Assembly: GCA_013339895.1 (NCBI GenBank)
Contig: JABACO010000004.1
Span: 8,891,213-8,955,212, forward strand
Length of the DNA stretch: 64,000 nt
Direction of reading: 5' to 3'
Origin: Ephydatia muelleri
Taxonomy: Eukaryota; Porifera; Demospongiae; Spongillida; Spongillidae
A program made the translations under genes and the position numbers. Below are positions 51,909 to 63,374 of this stretch, in pieces. Under the pieces are notes generated by a model. It had not been told where the DNA came from, made no database searches, and was given only the letters and a program-made list of their open reading frames with translations. Position 1 is the first letter of the stretch. Each line of letters opens with the position of its first letter.

Positions 51909-52584
51909 GGGTGGGGTGTCAATGATGAATGCGGTGCGTTTAACGTACGTACATGGCGGCTTGTGAATTGTGATCGAGAATTGGCGTGCACGGTTTTGTA
52001 GTCTCGCAAGCTAGGTGTGAATTGTACATAGCGACGACGTCCCTCGTACTCAGTCCACACGAAGCGGGACGTTGCGTCAGAGACTACGGGTATCAATTGT
52101 ACCGTCATACTGACGATCCAAGACATTCTGAATGCATAACGTAATTGGCTTTTAATTTGTGGTATGCAATTGCCCATTTTAATTGATGTACATGCATAAA
52201 TCCATAAAACACGCTCGCGTGTCTTTGCATGTCGCATTTGTTGTCTTTGCATGTCGCATGTGTACGTGTATAACCGCTGCAATGCCGCGTGTTGCGTGTG
52301 CGTCATTTTTAAAAATATTGTTGTTCTTTTTTCCCCTTCCTTGCTATAGTATGTTCGCAAATCAAAAAGAGAGGCTTCGTGTGCCGGATGGTGTACCTGT
52401 TCAATATTACTGCACGTAGTGTCAATTTTGCTATGTGCAGTATATTGTTCTCTGACAGGATCAAAACCGGAGGAACTGCCTTATCACGTGATGGAGATGC
52501 TGTTTGAAAGCTGGTTTAAAAAATGCTGCTCATCTCTAGGATGTGTAATACTCTGTGCTATTTCGAAGTACTGTATTGAACAAT
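51827..52584. other. Intergenic stretch with CA microsatellite
   Basis: A CA run fills 51850-51905. The rest, up to the inverted repeat at 52585, contains no gene I recognise. Confidence 0.5.
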
Positions 52585-52734
52585 GTCTGAACTAAACTGA
52601 ACTATTCTTTTTTGTTCCTTTCATAGATCAATAATGCTTATCCGTGTATAATTTAATATTTTTGACAAATAAATGTCATTCCTTAGCAAACATCCTACAA
52701 ATCAAAGAAAAACGACTATTTATATACATACACA

Positions 52735-55617
52735 CTAGTTAGCTACTGAAGGGGTGTCAGCCACAAGCGCGACCAGCTTCTGTTTTGTCTGCAAAGCTTG
52801 TTCTTGGCTGAGTTGAGTGGATATTGCATTTCTTCTTAGTTGCAATGCCACCAGTACTCCTGCCCCTAAACGGGTAAAGAAATACGTTGTTGATGAATGT
52901 AGAACCAATATAAAATCATCACAGTCAGGAATACATTTCTGTACTCCCAAGGTCAGGAATACATTTTTGTACTCCCAAGGTCAGGAATACATTTCTGTAC
53001 TCCCAAGGTCAGGAATACATTTCTGTACTCCCTAGGTCAGGAATACAATTTTGTACTCCCTAGGTCAGGAATACAATTTTGTACTCCCAAGGTCAGGAAT
53101 ACATGTTTGTACTCCCTAGGTCAGGAATACATGTTTGTACTCCCTAGGTCAGGAATACATGTTTGTACTCCCTAGGTCAGGAATACATGTTTGTACTCCC
53201 TAGGTCAGGAATACATGTTTGTACTCCCTAGGTCACGATTACATTTTTGTATTCCCTATGCCATAGAGGAAATTATGCAATAAAAAATTTCCCTTCAAAA
53301 CCTTACCAGCTGTCCCAAGAAGGTCAATGACCCACTGCCCTTCATAGCTGAACAGTGTTATGACTGTTCTTAGGAGCTCCTCTGCTGTTCCTCCATACAC
53401 TATTGCATTGTGTACTCGTGACTGGAAATGTTCCGGTGAAAGTTTTCCATCTTGAGCCCAATAGCCCACAATGACTGCTGTCACAGATGGAACCAATCCA
53501 ATTCCTTAATAAATAAATTGAAATATTTATAAACAGTCTATAGTGAGTACATTTGGTGTACCTGGATGGACAGGTTCAGCTTTATTGTATGCATAAAGTC
53601 TTGAAATGTGGTCATAACACTTCTTCAATGCTCTCTCTACTGCAGGTATTTGCTCTGGATCACAAACCACTGCGAAATTAAATAGCGCCAACGATGCATT
53701 CAAAGAGTTAATCTGCCTTGAAGTAAAACTAAGTAGCTCCATCTTTTCAGCCGGCAAGTCCTACGTATACGGAAATGACAAATGAATTACACTGTACAAG
53801 CAATGAGTTAGAAGTTATTAAATGAATTTATAAACATACCTGGGGAATTTGGGCAATAATAAGATTGGCTCCTTGAAAGACGTTCACCGTGCGTTTGATG
53901 TCGGCAGCAGTAACCATCATCGGGTCCGCACAGATTACATAGCCTCTAGCGTCATTCTGATGGACCATGAAGCAATCTGATGACTCTGTTGTCGTCATGG
54001 TTAGAGCTGCTTGACAATAGTCCTTAAAGACTTGCGGAATACCGTTTGTGAACGGGAGCGTCACGAACTGCATCAGGCGCTTCTCTTCCGCGTAAGTGCC
54101 AAACCGTCTCTCCACCTCCTCCCAGGTATCGCTATTTGTGCACTTCATGAAGTTCTTCCTTACTTCAACGAGAGCTCTATATGTTTGGCAATGTATTTTT
54201 AACTCGTTGAGAGACAACTCTTTACATAAAACCTTCTCCAGTGCACTTTCTTGAAAGCTAGTGTCTAGATGATGCAGGGGAACGAAGTGATTTTGTTTCA
54301 TTCGTGGGGTCGAGCACAGGTTCTTCTTCGAGAGTTTTTGATTTTTTATCTCTCCGTTTTCAAACATGTTCATCACTTTAACAGCCAGCTCCCAAACACT
54401 TCTAGGGAAAGCCGCTTGACAGAACAGGTTTTCTTTAGATGTTCTCGACATGCCCTGTGTGCATGGTAAAACCATCCCGGCAGGACACGTCACAACAAAA
54501 AAAACCATGGCAATTATGTTTACATGTTGCCATAATGTAAACATGCATGGGAATGATGGTCACTATACAGCTGTTTCAAAACATGCACACAAACTTTTCA
54601 GCTGTCGGTGCAGCTAAAGCAGTACAAATTAAAACTTATAGAAGGTAACAGACATTGGCTGCATGATTTCTTCCAGTCGGTATTTGGGGGTGGTGTAGCA
54701 TCCGTAGATACGTCCTTGTTGTACAGGACGTATAATCTCGAACGGCAAGATTCGAGCTTCAATGTCAAGCACGCATCACACATGAAACAAAAAAAAAGCT
54801 CATGCACACATTAAGATCGTTTATGCACAATACTCACATAGTCGCGATGAGACATTTCACAGTGAAAATGTCCATTGATATTGTGCCGAGCAGCCAGCCT
54901 TAAACACTCAGCATCAGATAATGCCACGTACACATCTGATAATGCATACAAAAATTGCTCATCATCAGGGGGAATGGCTAACAGTTTCAGTCGAGCAGCA
55001 TAAATGTGGCTCCCTCCGTGAACCTCGTATGCGTAATGCAATGCAAAGTCCATTTTAAATTCTTCAACGCTCTTGACGCTGGTGCAAACCACCGCCATTG
55101 GGGGAACGCCAGGGCCAAAAGGATCCTCTGTCATCTTAGACGCCAAAGCATCCACAAACGTAAGGTCAAGCTTACGCAGCTGTCGAGATGGTGGTGGTTC
55201 TCTTAATCGACGAATGTCAATTTTCACGAGACCTTTATGTTATTTTGAGAAAGGGTATTTGTTACGTACACTTTCTATATATATCTGTATTGGGTGGCTA
55301 AAGAAACAAGTTGTTTGTTAATATGCTCACTCACCAATCTTTTTTTGTTGAATTGCAGTATCAAGCGAATTCTTTTCATAGTCCACTTTTAACTTCTTTG
55401 CTGGTGGTGTTGCCAGACTGGGTGTTACAACACTTTTTGATAAGCCGCCATCAGATTCGCTGGCGTCCTCGTGATCAGATGAATACTCCTGCTCCTTACG
55501 AGCTCTCTCGAATCCATTATCGTCTGCTTCAGTTACTTCTCGCCATACCTTCACAAACGTTGTGGCATCCTTTGCGTGTTTGAAATTTCGGCTGAAGTTT
55601 GACTTGTTCCATTTCAA
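52735..55617 (-). CDS. ParB-like domain plus beta-class DNA methyltransferase-fold protein
   Basis: Exons that join in frame on the minus strand are ~55615-55328 (charged, Ser-rich linker), 55232-54838, 54454-53840, 53760-53562, 53504-53307 and 52865-52735, all with GT-AG introns. Exon 55232-54838 has a ParB/sulfiredoxin-like look (VHGGSHIYAARLKLL, VYVALSDAECLRLAARHN, HFHCEMSHRDY). The C-terminal exons carry motif-X-like RVHNAIVYGGTAEELL and, across the last splice, the AdoMet-binding motif I VIDLLGTAGAGVLVALQLRR. This order (X before I) is that of beta-class amino-methyltransferases. The position expected for the catalytic (D/S)PP(Y/W) motif reads IIAQIPQ, so catalysis is doubtful. The N-terminal exon(s), perhaps within 55644-56030, are unresolved. 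The domain assignment comes from motif reading and needs structural comparison. Confidence 0.6.
52926..53263. repeat. 28-bp tandem array, left (about 12 units)
   Basis: Units read GTCAGGAATACATTTTTGTA followed by CTCCCAAG. In reverse complement the core is GGGAGTACAAACATGTATTC. The array fills most of the last intron (52866-53306) of the leftward gene and is the mirror image of the array at 58687-59240. Confidence 0.95.
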
Positions 55618-55643
55618 AGTTCATCCTGTTCAGGATCACCTTT

Positions 55644-56030
55644 TCAGCTAGAAACTTTGCCTATATGTGTGCGTGTAGATATATCAATTATGGTGTGCAT
55701 CAGTGGTGTAGAAACATGCATGTATATTGATAAATACATGCAATCAGCTAGTACAATTAGGGCTTGGTCTTTATAGGCGCTTGCTCTCGGTTCTGTACTT
55801 GCTTCCGTAATTGTCCTCAAACACCCTACAGCTTTTCCATTTCTGTCCATTTCTAGCCCATCCACAATGACATACAAACTTCCTTGATCTCTTTCCTCTA
55901 AATACCACCTTTTCGAAGGCATCTTTGGGAATTCGCTCGCTAGGGGAATGCGACAGCTGCAAAACCTGTGACAATTAATGCTAATAGTTAACTCTTTCGC
56001 GGGCAGCAGAGCAATATTGCCGACGGGCAA
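55644..56030 (-). other. Possible N-terminal exon(s) of the leftward gene
   Basis: Minus-strand coding-like sequence (MPSKRWYLEERDQGSLYVIV and following) is open here and upstream of the resolved exons. I could not establish its splice connection. It has no domain that I recognise. Confidence 0.3.
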
Positions 56031-56198
56031 TAAAGTCTTCCTCCGGGCAGATGTCGCCGTTCAGCGACAAATTGAGATGGAGGCTACGTTCAAACATTTA
56101 TAGCTGCACCTAGCTGTGATACGAGTTAAAGGTGGGAGTATCTGCAATGGTGCATGATTATACTATAAACCACAACAGCCACAACAATAACACTAGCA

Positions 56199-59100
56199 AT
56201 GGCAAGAAAACGAAGCACTAGAAAAGGTAATTGAGCTTTTGGACGATGATGAATCCATGATGGAAGGTAGCGATGATGAAGAGGTTTTAGTGGAGGAGAG
56301 TGTGGAAAGCGACTTGGAGGATGGTAATGATGATGGTGGCTCCTCTGTGCCTCTTGATGACCAGGAATTCTGTGGACCAATAGCAGATGATGGCTGAGAA
56401 CACAAACATGTATATGTACATGCGCATGGCTATCCACACATCCCTCATAACACCCTAAGTGTACACCCATGGCTATCCACACATCCCTCCTAAGTGTACA
56501 CCCATGGCTATCCCTCAGTGTACACACATGGCTATCCGAACATCCCACATAACGCATTAAGTGTACACCCATGGCTATCCACACATCCCTCGTAACACCC
56601 TAAGTGTACACCCATGGCTATACACATCCCACATAGCACCCTAAGTGTACACCCATGGCTATCCACACATCCCTTGTAACACCCTAAGTGTACACCCATG
56701 GCTATCCACACATCCCTAGTAACACCCTAAATGTACACCCATGGCTATACACACATCCCTACTAACACCCTAAGTGTACACCCATGGCTATCCACACATC
56801 CCTAGTAACACCCTAAGTGTACACCCATGGCAATCCACACATCCCTAGTAACACCCTAAGTGTACACCCATGGCTATCCACACATCCCTCGTAACACCCT
56901 AAGTGTACACCCATGGCTATCCACACATCCAGCGGACGCGGAAGCGTGGATGGCAAAGTATTTTGAATCAATATCGGATAGAATGCCACACAACGGTCAG
57001 TTACACCTGCCGCATTTTTTATCCAAAAGAGACGTTTACAACATCATGAAACGGCAAATGGAGAACCAAAAATTACCGACGATATCTTTGCAACACTTCT
57101 ATGCTACATGGGCTATGAAATTCAAAAATGTCGTTATTCCTAAGGTAGTCTTAGTTCATGTATTTCGCGAATACATGTATTATATGTATATGCAGGCAAT
57201 ATTGTATTTATCAATTCATATTTTCCTTTAGACCAATTAGTTTTCAAAGTGTGACCTATGTACAAAATACACAGAGGAACGAGCAAAAGGTGGCCGGGAC
57301 AAAAAGAGCATTGAAGATTTGCGAGCAAAATATGACAAACATCTTGAACATGTCCAGTTAGTAAAATTAATTAATATATTTCATGGGTTTATGTTTATGT
57401 TTGTGAATATTACAGGAAAGAAAGAGGAGTGTACTACAATCATAGGCACAAGGCGCGTAACAATCCCAACAAATACCTTACAATAATTATCGATGGAATG
57501 GACCAAAGCAAGACCAATGTTCCATTTGTGTGTCAACGAACGAAGTCAACTCAAAATCTGTGGCGGCTGCAGTCTCACATCACTGGAGTTCTTATTCATA
57601 CAGATTCATCATGGGGCAAACAAGTACTCGCCTTCGTAGACCTCTACCAGTATCCTCATGATAGTAGCCTAACTATTAATATCCTGATCAGAACTCTGAA
57701 TGAATTGGAAAAGCCACTACCACCTGTTCTTTATCTCCAACTGGACAACTGCTTTAGAGAAAACAAGAACAAATTTGTAATGGCATTTTGTGCCTTACTA
57801 GTGAAGTTTAAGTTTTTTTCTAAGGTATGGTGTAATTTCCCCCAATTTTCACTTAATTATGAATCAATGTCATGTGTCCAGGTGCGCATAAACTTCTTAC
57901 CTGTTGGTCACACCCACGAAGATGTTGTTGACCAGTTCTTTTCTAGGATATCCGAAGGGTTGCGTAAAAATGGAGCTGAAACATTCTATGGTACAAATAC
58001 ATACTATTAGTTACACACGACTTTTCATATTGAATTTCTATTTTAGAATTGCAGTCTGTGATTACTAATAGCTTTACTCCAAACCCAAAAGCTATACTTG
58101 TTGCATGAGCATTTACTTGATGTTAAAAACTGGATGATTCCGCACATTCAGGAAATTCATGGCCACACTGAGCCACACTGTTTTAGATTCACCCAAAGTC
58201 ACTGTGGTGAGAACATAGTGATGCATTATAGGCAATGGAGTGGGCAAGCATGGATCCCTGAAACAGGGATTCAAATACTAACCGTAAGTTATTTAACATT
58301 TTAATTTATGTTCATTACACAACACCATACACGTATACATGTAGTCAATACCAATCAACAATTTGCAGTTCTGTGAACCATCATTTGAGAAGCTGGATCT
58401 TCCACGGCTTCAGCAGGATCTACCAAAGTGGAGAGACTGGCTGAAACCACACTCTAATATTGAATGGCAGGAGTTTTTTAGCATTGAATTACCTAGACTT
58501 TCTCATTTCAACCAAAATGAACAAAGCCTGTCTATTCAAGACATACTGATATGCAGACCACTGGATCCGAATATGGTCCAAACTGAACATACTGAAGCAA
58601 ATCTTCTACTTTTTGAAATGTTTGAAGCAGAAGAGTCCCAGCCACATGTGAGTTCATGATGAGTGTAATTAAATGTATTAAATAATGTACTGGGAGTGCA
58701 AAAATGTACTCCTTAACCTGGGATTACAAAAGTGTTCTACTTAACCTGGGAGTACAAAAGTGTACTCCTTAACCTGGGAGTGCAAAAATGTACTCCTTAA
58801 CCTGGGAGTACAAAAGTGTACTCCTTAACCTGGGAGTACAAAAATGTACTCCTTAACCTGGGAGTACAAAAGCATACTCCTTAACCTGGGAGTGCAAAAA
58901 TGTACTCCTTAACCTGGGAGTACAAAAATGTACTACTTAACCTGAGAGTACAAAAATGTACTCCTTAACCTGGGAGTACAACAGTGTACTCCTTAACCTG
59001 GGAGTGCAAAAATGTACTCCTTAACCTGGGAGTACAAAAATGTACTCCTTAACCTGGGAGTACAAAAATGTACTCCTTAACCTGGGAGTACAAAATTGTA

Positions 59101-59663
59101 CTCTTTAACCTGGGAGTGCAAAAATGTACTCCTTAACCTGGGAGTACAAAAATGCACTACTTAACCTGAGAGTACAAGATTGTACTCCTTAACCTGGGAG
59201 TGCAAAAATGTACTCCTTAACCTGGGAGTACAAAATGTACTTTGTACATGATAAATTCTTACAAATGTATCACAAGCTCAGCAATACATACTTTTCTAAC
59301 ACATAGGTATACACTGGACCATATCAAAAAGTGACAGGGACTACAAGCAGAGTTATATCTGAATGTGACATCAGTGGGCTTGAAAATGGTCATCTTGTGG
59401 CTTTGAGGGGTGATACTAATAACCTTCTCATCGGACGTTGTATCACCGTAATGGAGGATGAAATTGAGGTGTCATGGTTTGATGGTTCATATACAACCAT
59501 TTGGCAGCCTTCAAAGAGGAAAGATCCAAACAACCCAAGAAAACATGTTGATTGGACAGATAGAGTCCCTAAATCATCAATCATTCTTTACGATTTTACA
59601 TTCACTTCTACAGGCCGACTTAGAAAAGCCACTGTTGAACATTTAAAAAGCATACTGTCATAA
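56199..59663 (+). CDS. DUF7869-like putative transposase, probably frameshifted
   Basis: Exons are 56933-57144, 57241-57356, 57416-57824, 57892-57990, ~58046-58283, 58369-58646 and 59307-59663. A possible acidic N-terminal exon lies at 56199-56325 (ATG 56199, then SMMEGSDDEEVLVEE in another frame). Motifs are a Cys pair FSKCDLCTKY, first acidic strand YLTIIIDGMDQSKTN, VLYLQLDNCFRENKN, and INFLPVGHTHEDVVDQFFSR. The spacing D ... DNC-x-x-N-K-N ... GHTHxD recalls the RNase-H-like DUF7869 families that are multicopy in cnidarians and sponges, and a transposase role is plausible. The acceptor at 59306 brings in a C-terminal exon with RCITVMEDEIEVSWFDGSYT, perhaps a small beta-barrel. A frame change at about 58095 (before LHEHLLDVKNW) suggests that this copy is damaged. 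Confidence 0.6.
56410..56932. repeat. 41-bp tandem array, about 12 units
   Basis: The unit contains CACCCTAAGTGTACACCCAT and GGCTATCCACACATCCCT. It lies between the two divergent genes, directly before the splice acceptor of the second exon of the rightward gene (AG at 56931-56932), so part of that acceptor derives from the repeat. Confidence 0.95.
58687..59240. repeat. 28-bp tandem array, right (about 20 units)
   Basis: Units read GGGAGTACAAAAATGTACTC then CTTAACCT and hold the palindrome AGTAC-N5-GTACT. The array lies inside the last intron (58647-59306) of the rightward gene. It agrees with the reverse complement of the left array at about 22 of 28 positions. Confidence 0.95.
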
Positions 59664-59887
59664 ACTCACAAGTAAATGAAAGAATTTAAGCACAATTCAC
59701 ATACCTTAAATAAAATTAATGTAATTTTGTATCTTGATTGCGGTACAAAGAAATAATCAAATGATGCAATAAACAAACAATGTGCACAAAATAAAACAAA
59801 ATACATTCAAAAATGCACCAAAATACATAGATTCAAGCTTTTCAATGGTAGTTCTTCCAAATCAGAATAGTTCAGTTTAGATCAGAC

Positions 59888-60356
59888 TGTGTTATTGCAG
59901 AACTTAGCAAATCACGTTAAGTTAGACGATATGTATATATAAGATGTTGATGAAATCTTCTTTGGCCACCCGATTCTACTCATCGTACCCCGCCGTCCCC
60001 GCGCTGGCTTTATTATGCAGGCTTGCTGCCGTGTTGCCGTCCCACATTTCTGAACCTATGTTTGCTGGCTACCGAAACATTCGCTACGCGGTAGCAATAT
60101 GAATTGGCGTTTTAAAAGGTTCATATACACTTGAACTTTTGAGGGGGGGGGGGGGGCCGGGGCCGAATTATATTAGGCCGGCTCTTTGAACATTCAGTAA
60201 CATTTACATGTGCTAACTGACTAATTTGGTTAAAGCGAATTGCAGCTGGTAAATTAATTAAGGACTATTCCAAATGCTGTATCACTTCGTCACGTGCTTG
60301 TCGTTATGGTGATTGCGAACGCGGTTGGTGTTGATGAGCTCTTTTCGAATGCGTAA
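59888..60356 (+). promoter_or_regulatory. Upstream region of the tektin-like gene
   Basis: No gene lies here. A poly-G run occurs at about 60142-60157 and a TATATATAA stretch at about 59934-59942. The CACGTG E-box at 60292-60297 lies 60 bases before the start codon and could be regulatory. This is position-based inference. Confidence 0.3.
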
Positions 60357-63186
60357 ATGGCCTCACCAGTAAAAAGCCCGAAGACGGTTTCATTTAATAT
60401 TAATCACCACTCTCGAGAGATTATCAATTCACCACTCGTCACTGACTCTCGTCCACCGCAGCCGTCAAAAGTTGTTTCCTCCCTAGCAACCAACGGGGAA
60501 AGCACTTCAAGCGCTGAAACTGCAAGTATTCCTGATACAGTGCTATCTTCGGTAGGAGCCAATGCGGACCTGCAATCGAACCAATGCGGCGCTCACCCTA
60601 AGTCATCGTCAAGCCCGTTGACGGCAACGCACGCACCGCGTATGACGTCATCCGAGGCAGCCCGCGTCGCACAGCAGGTGCGCGACAAGAGCAGCGCCGT
60701 GGCTCACGAGCACGTCCGAGCGGTCAAGTACGACGTGGCGAGGCTGCGGGAGCACCTCCTGAGGGTGGAGGAGCAGGTGAAGGGTCTGAGCAGAGGCAAA
60801 AGGACGCTGGAGCTGGCCGTCCAGGACGTCAGGAAGGACCTCTCCGCAAACCAGCAGTCGGTGGGCATGCAGCAGAAAAAGACGCGCAACGGCGAGGTAT
60901 GCATCGGTATTGCATGCATGCTGGATAAGCCAGATTTGCGTAAACATATATGGGGGACGCATGTGTGGTATGGCAGGCTATAATAGGCTTTGCACCGTTG
61001 CTATGACTCCATTTGCCCGGCAACATTGAATACAGTTATACTGCAATGAATGCAGCTACGGTGTACGATGTTTTGTCCCTCTTAGGACATTTGCCTCAGA
61101 ATGCTTGAAGAAGAGCGGACGGTCCTTTCCAAGTGCAAACGTTCCGTAGAGTCGCACTTGCAGGCAGTTAAAAATCAACTCATTGCCCTGGATGCTGTTC
61201 GTAAATCGTTGAAAGCCAAGATAGCTACATTGTCACCAGGCCTTGACCTGGACGCTCAGAACTTCAAGGTTAGCAATGGGGGTGTGGTGAGGGAGGGTGT
61301 GTGGTGAGGGAGGGGTGTGGTGAGGGAGGGTGTGTGGTGAGGGAGGGGTGTGTGGTGAAGGAGGGGTGTGGTGAGGGAGGGGTGTGTGGCGAGGGGTGTG
61401 TGGCGAGGGTATGTGGTGAGGGAGGGTGTGTGGTGAGGGGAATGTGTGGTGAGGGGAGTGTGTGGTGAGGGGAGGGGTGTGGTGAGGGGAGGGGTGGGGT
61501 GAGGGGAGGGGTGTGCTTCTGCATACCAGTACAGAGCCTCATACACAATAGGTGGTACACAAATGAAATGAAGAATGCAAATTCAGGGATAAATAGGTTT
61601 TGACTTGTGCATGCAACATGCTTGGAAAAATACAGATGCTTACCAAATCACTTTTGCTCTTTACAAGGTCTTACACAAACTCTTTCTCTTTTTCTAGATC
61701 TACCATAACCCCAAGTTCCCAGGCCCACACACACAGGGTGACTATCAGAGTCGTTGTCCATTTCCTAAAGCTGTTGTCAGTGACGAGGAATCAGGTATGA
61801 TAGTTCATCTGATCAGACTAATTTAAAATACAATTATATCTTTGAAAGTGTGTACGGCTTAATGCAACAATACTGTTTCATGCACAAGTCTGCATTACAA
61901 CACATGCTCTTGTATTCATTCTATTGCTCTGCATTTGAAGCCACAATGTGTACAAAGGCCACCGAGCTAGTGAAGGCATCTGTGGCCATCAGCGCAGAAA
62001 TCAAGAGCCTCATAGTGACCACCCAGTCCAGACGGATGGAGGCTCAGGACAAAGTGTCCTCTGCCATATCAAAGAAGGTAGAGGAGGCAGACCTTCAGAG
62101 AGTAAGTAATGTCCACACACAAGGCTAGCCTTTATACTCATCCATGCATATGCATGTACCATGACTCTTGGTCACAGGGTGAGTTACTCTTAGAAAGAGG
62201 CCAGCTTCGACTAGCGCAGAGTGCTAATGCACACCAGATGCACACAGAGCAGCTGGCTCTGGGAACCCTGCTAGGACCTGTATCGGAAATGCATAGGTAA
62301 GCTACACACTCCATTCCAAGTGCTTCACACACCATGCAATACAAAAGATGTACCCATATTCCATAGAATATGCCACACACAATGACTTCAGATGCAACCT
62401 CAATCACAAATAAGTGAAATACAGATGTTTGTGCTATAAGTATGAGCATCTATTTGCCTTCAGGTCAGTATCAGAGAAGGCAGATCGTCCACTGAACAGA
62501 GCAAGACCTGCCTCAGTGTGTGAAGAGAGAGCAGACCTTCATCAATGCACTGCAAAGCTCAACAGGTGATTACCTTGACTGGTGGAGCCATACAAATGTT
62601 TGGAGCATGCCCATGTTGTGCTTATGTCCCCTCCCCTCCCCTCCCCTCCCCTCCCCTCCCCTCCCCTCCCCTCCCCTCCCCTCCCCTCCCCTCCCCTCCC
62701 CTCCCCTCCCCTCCCCTCCCCTCCCCTCCCCTCCCCTCCCCTCCCCTCCCCTCCCCTCCCCTCCCCTCCCCTCCCCTCCCCTCCCCTCCCCTCCCCTCCC
62801 CTCCCCTCCCCTCCCCTCCCCTCCCCTCCCCTCCCCTCCCCTCCCCTCCCCTCCCCTCCCCTCCCCTCCCCTCCCCTCCCCTTCCCTCCCCTCCCCTCCC
62901 CTCCCCTCCCCTCCCCTCCCCTCCCCTCCCCTCCCCTCCCCTCCCCTCCCCTCCCCTCCCCCCTCCCCCCCTCCCCTCCCCCTCCCCTCCCCCTCCCCTC
63001 CCCTCCTCTCATTTTTCATGTCCACACTTTGTGTCCTGTCTGAAGGCATCTTTCAGCAATCTCCATGAGAGGTGTGGATCTGTCAAAGCAGGACGAGCAT
63101 TTGATGAAGAAGCTTAGAGAGGAGGCCAAGGAAGCAGTAATGGATGCCGAGACCCTGAGGATCAGAAGGGTTCCTCTACAGAACCG
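60357..63186 (+). CDS. Tektin-like coiled-coil protein
   Basis: Seven exons join in frame: 60357-60896, 61086-61268, 61698-61794, 61941-62101, 62178-62296, 62464-62565 and 63070-63186, all with GT-AG borders. The protein has a disordered Ser/Pro-rich leader (1-95) and then long helices ([58 protein letters not shown]). A tektin-type sequence follows at [16 protein letters not shown], matching the place where tektins have R-P-N-x-E-L-C-R. Tektins are filament proteins inside ciliary doublet microtubules, so a role in cilia or sperm flagella is likely. The start is ATG 60357 after a GC-rich leader. The 3' end may continue, since a GTCAGC donor at 63187 would splice to an exon not found. Tektin-like protein 1 (TEKTL1/CCDC105) is one possible relative; the subfamily is uncertain. 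Confidence 0.65.
61269..61520. repeat. G-rich minisatellite in intron 2
   Basis: Irregular repeats of GTGTGGTGAGGGAGG fill the start of intron 2 of the tektin-like gene. The G-rich strand is the coding strand. Confidence 0.9.
62628..63005. repeat. CCCTC pentanucleotide microsatellite in intron 6
   Basis: About 75 tandem CCCTC units with one CCCTT variant at about 62880 and a degenerate end. All frames stay open (SPPLP or GEGRG repeats) because of composition. It is intronic. Confidence 0.98.
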
Positions 63187-63374
63187 GTCAGCCATCTTTG
63201 GCTCACATTTATCTGTTTGTTCATGTATGCTTCTGTTGGCATATTTGTTAGGTGGGTCAAGTGAACACTCAACGCAAGAACAATCTAAATGTCTATATTA
63301 TATGGTGTGTATTATGGACACATGCTGGTCATGTGTGATGTATTCAATTATTGTGTATTTATTACCATCATTAA

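Larger units (their letters stand above)
52585..59887. mobile_element. Candidate two-gene mobile element, 7.3 kb
   Basis: GTCTGAACTAAACTGAACTA (continuing TTCT) at 52585-52608 is matched in reverse complement at 59864-59887 with one mismatch in 24. Weaker similarity extends about 20 bases outward. Between the repeats two genes diverge: leftward ParB/methyltransferase-like (52735-55617 and beyond) and rightward DUF7869-like (56199-59663). Mirror-image 28-bp arrays lie in both last introns, and a 41-bp tandem array lies between the genes. I did not find a target-site duplication, so the outer boundary is uncertain. Confidence 0.55.

Noticed and set aside
52926..59240. The 28-bp, 41-bp and 21-bp arrays considered as CRISPR
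   Set aside because: Units are contiguous with no unique spacers, there are no cas genes, and the setting is an animal genome.
62520..63117. Proline/serine-leucine or Gly-Glu-Arg repeat proteins over the CCCTC tract
   Set aside because: The tract lies in an intron of the tektin-like gene, and all frames are open because of the 5-bp repeat.
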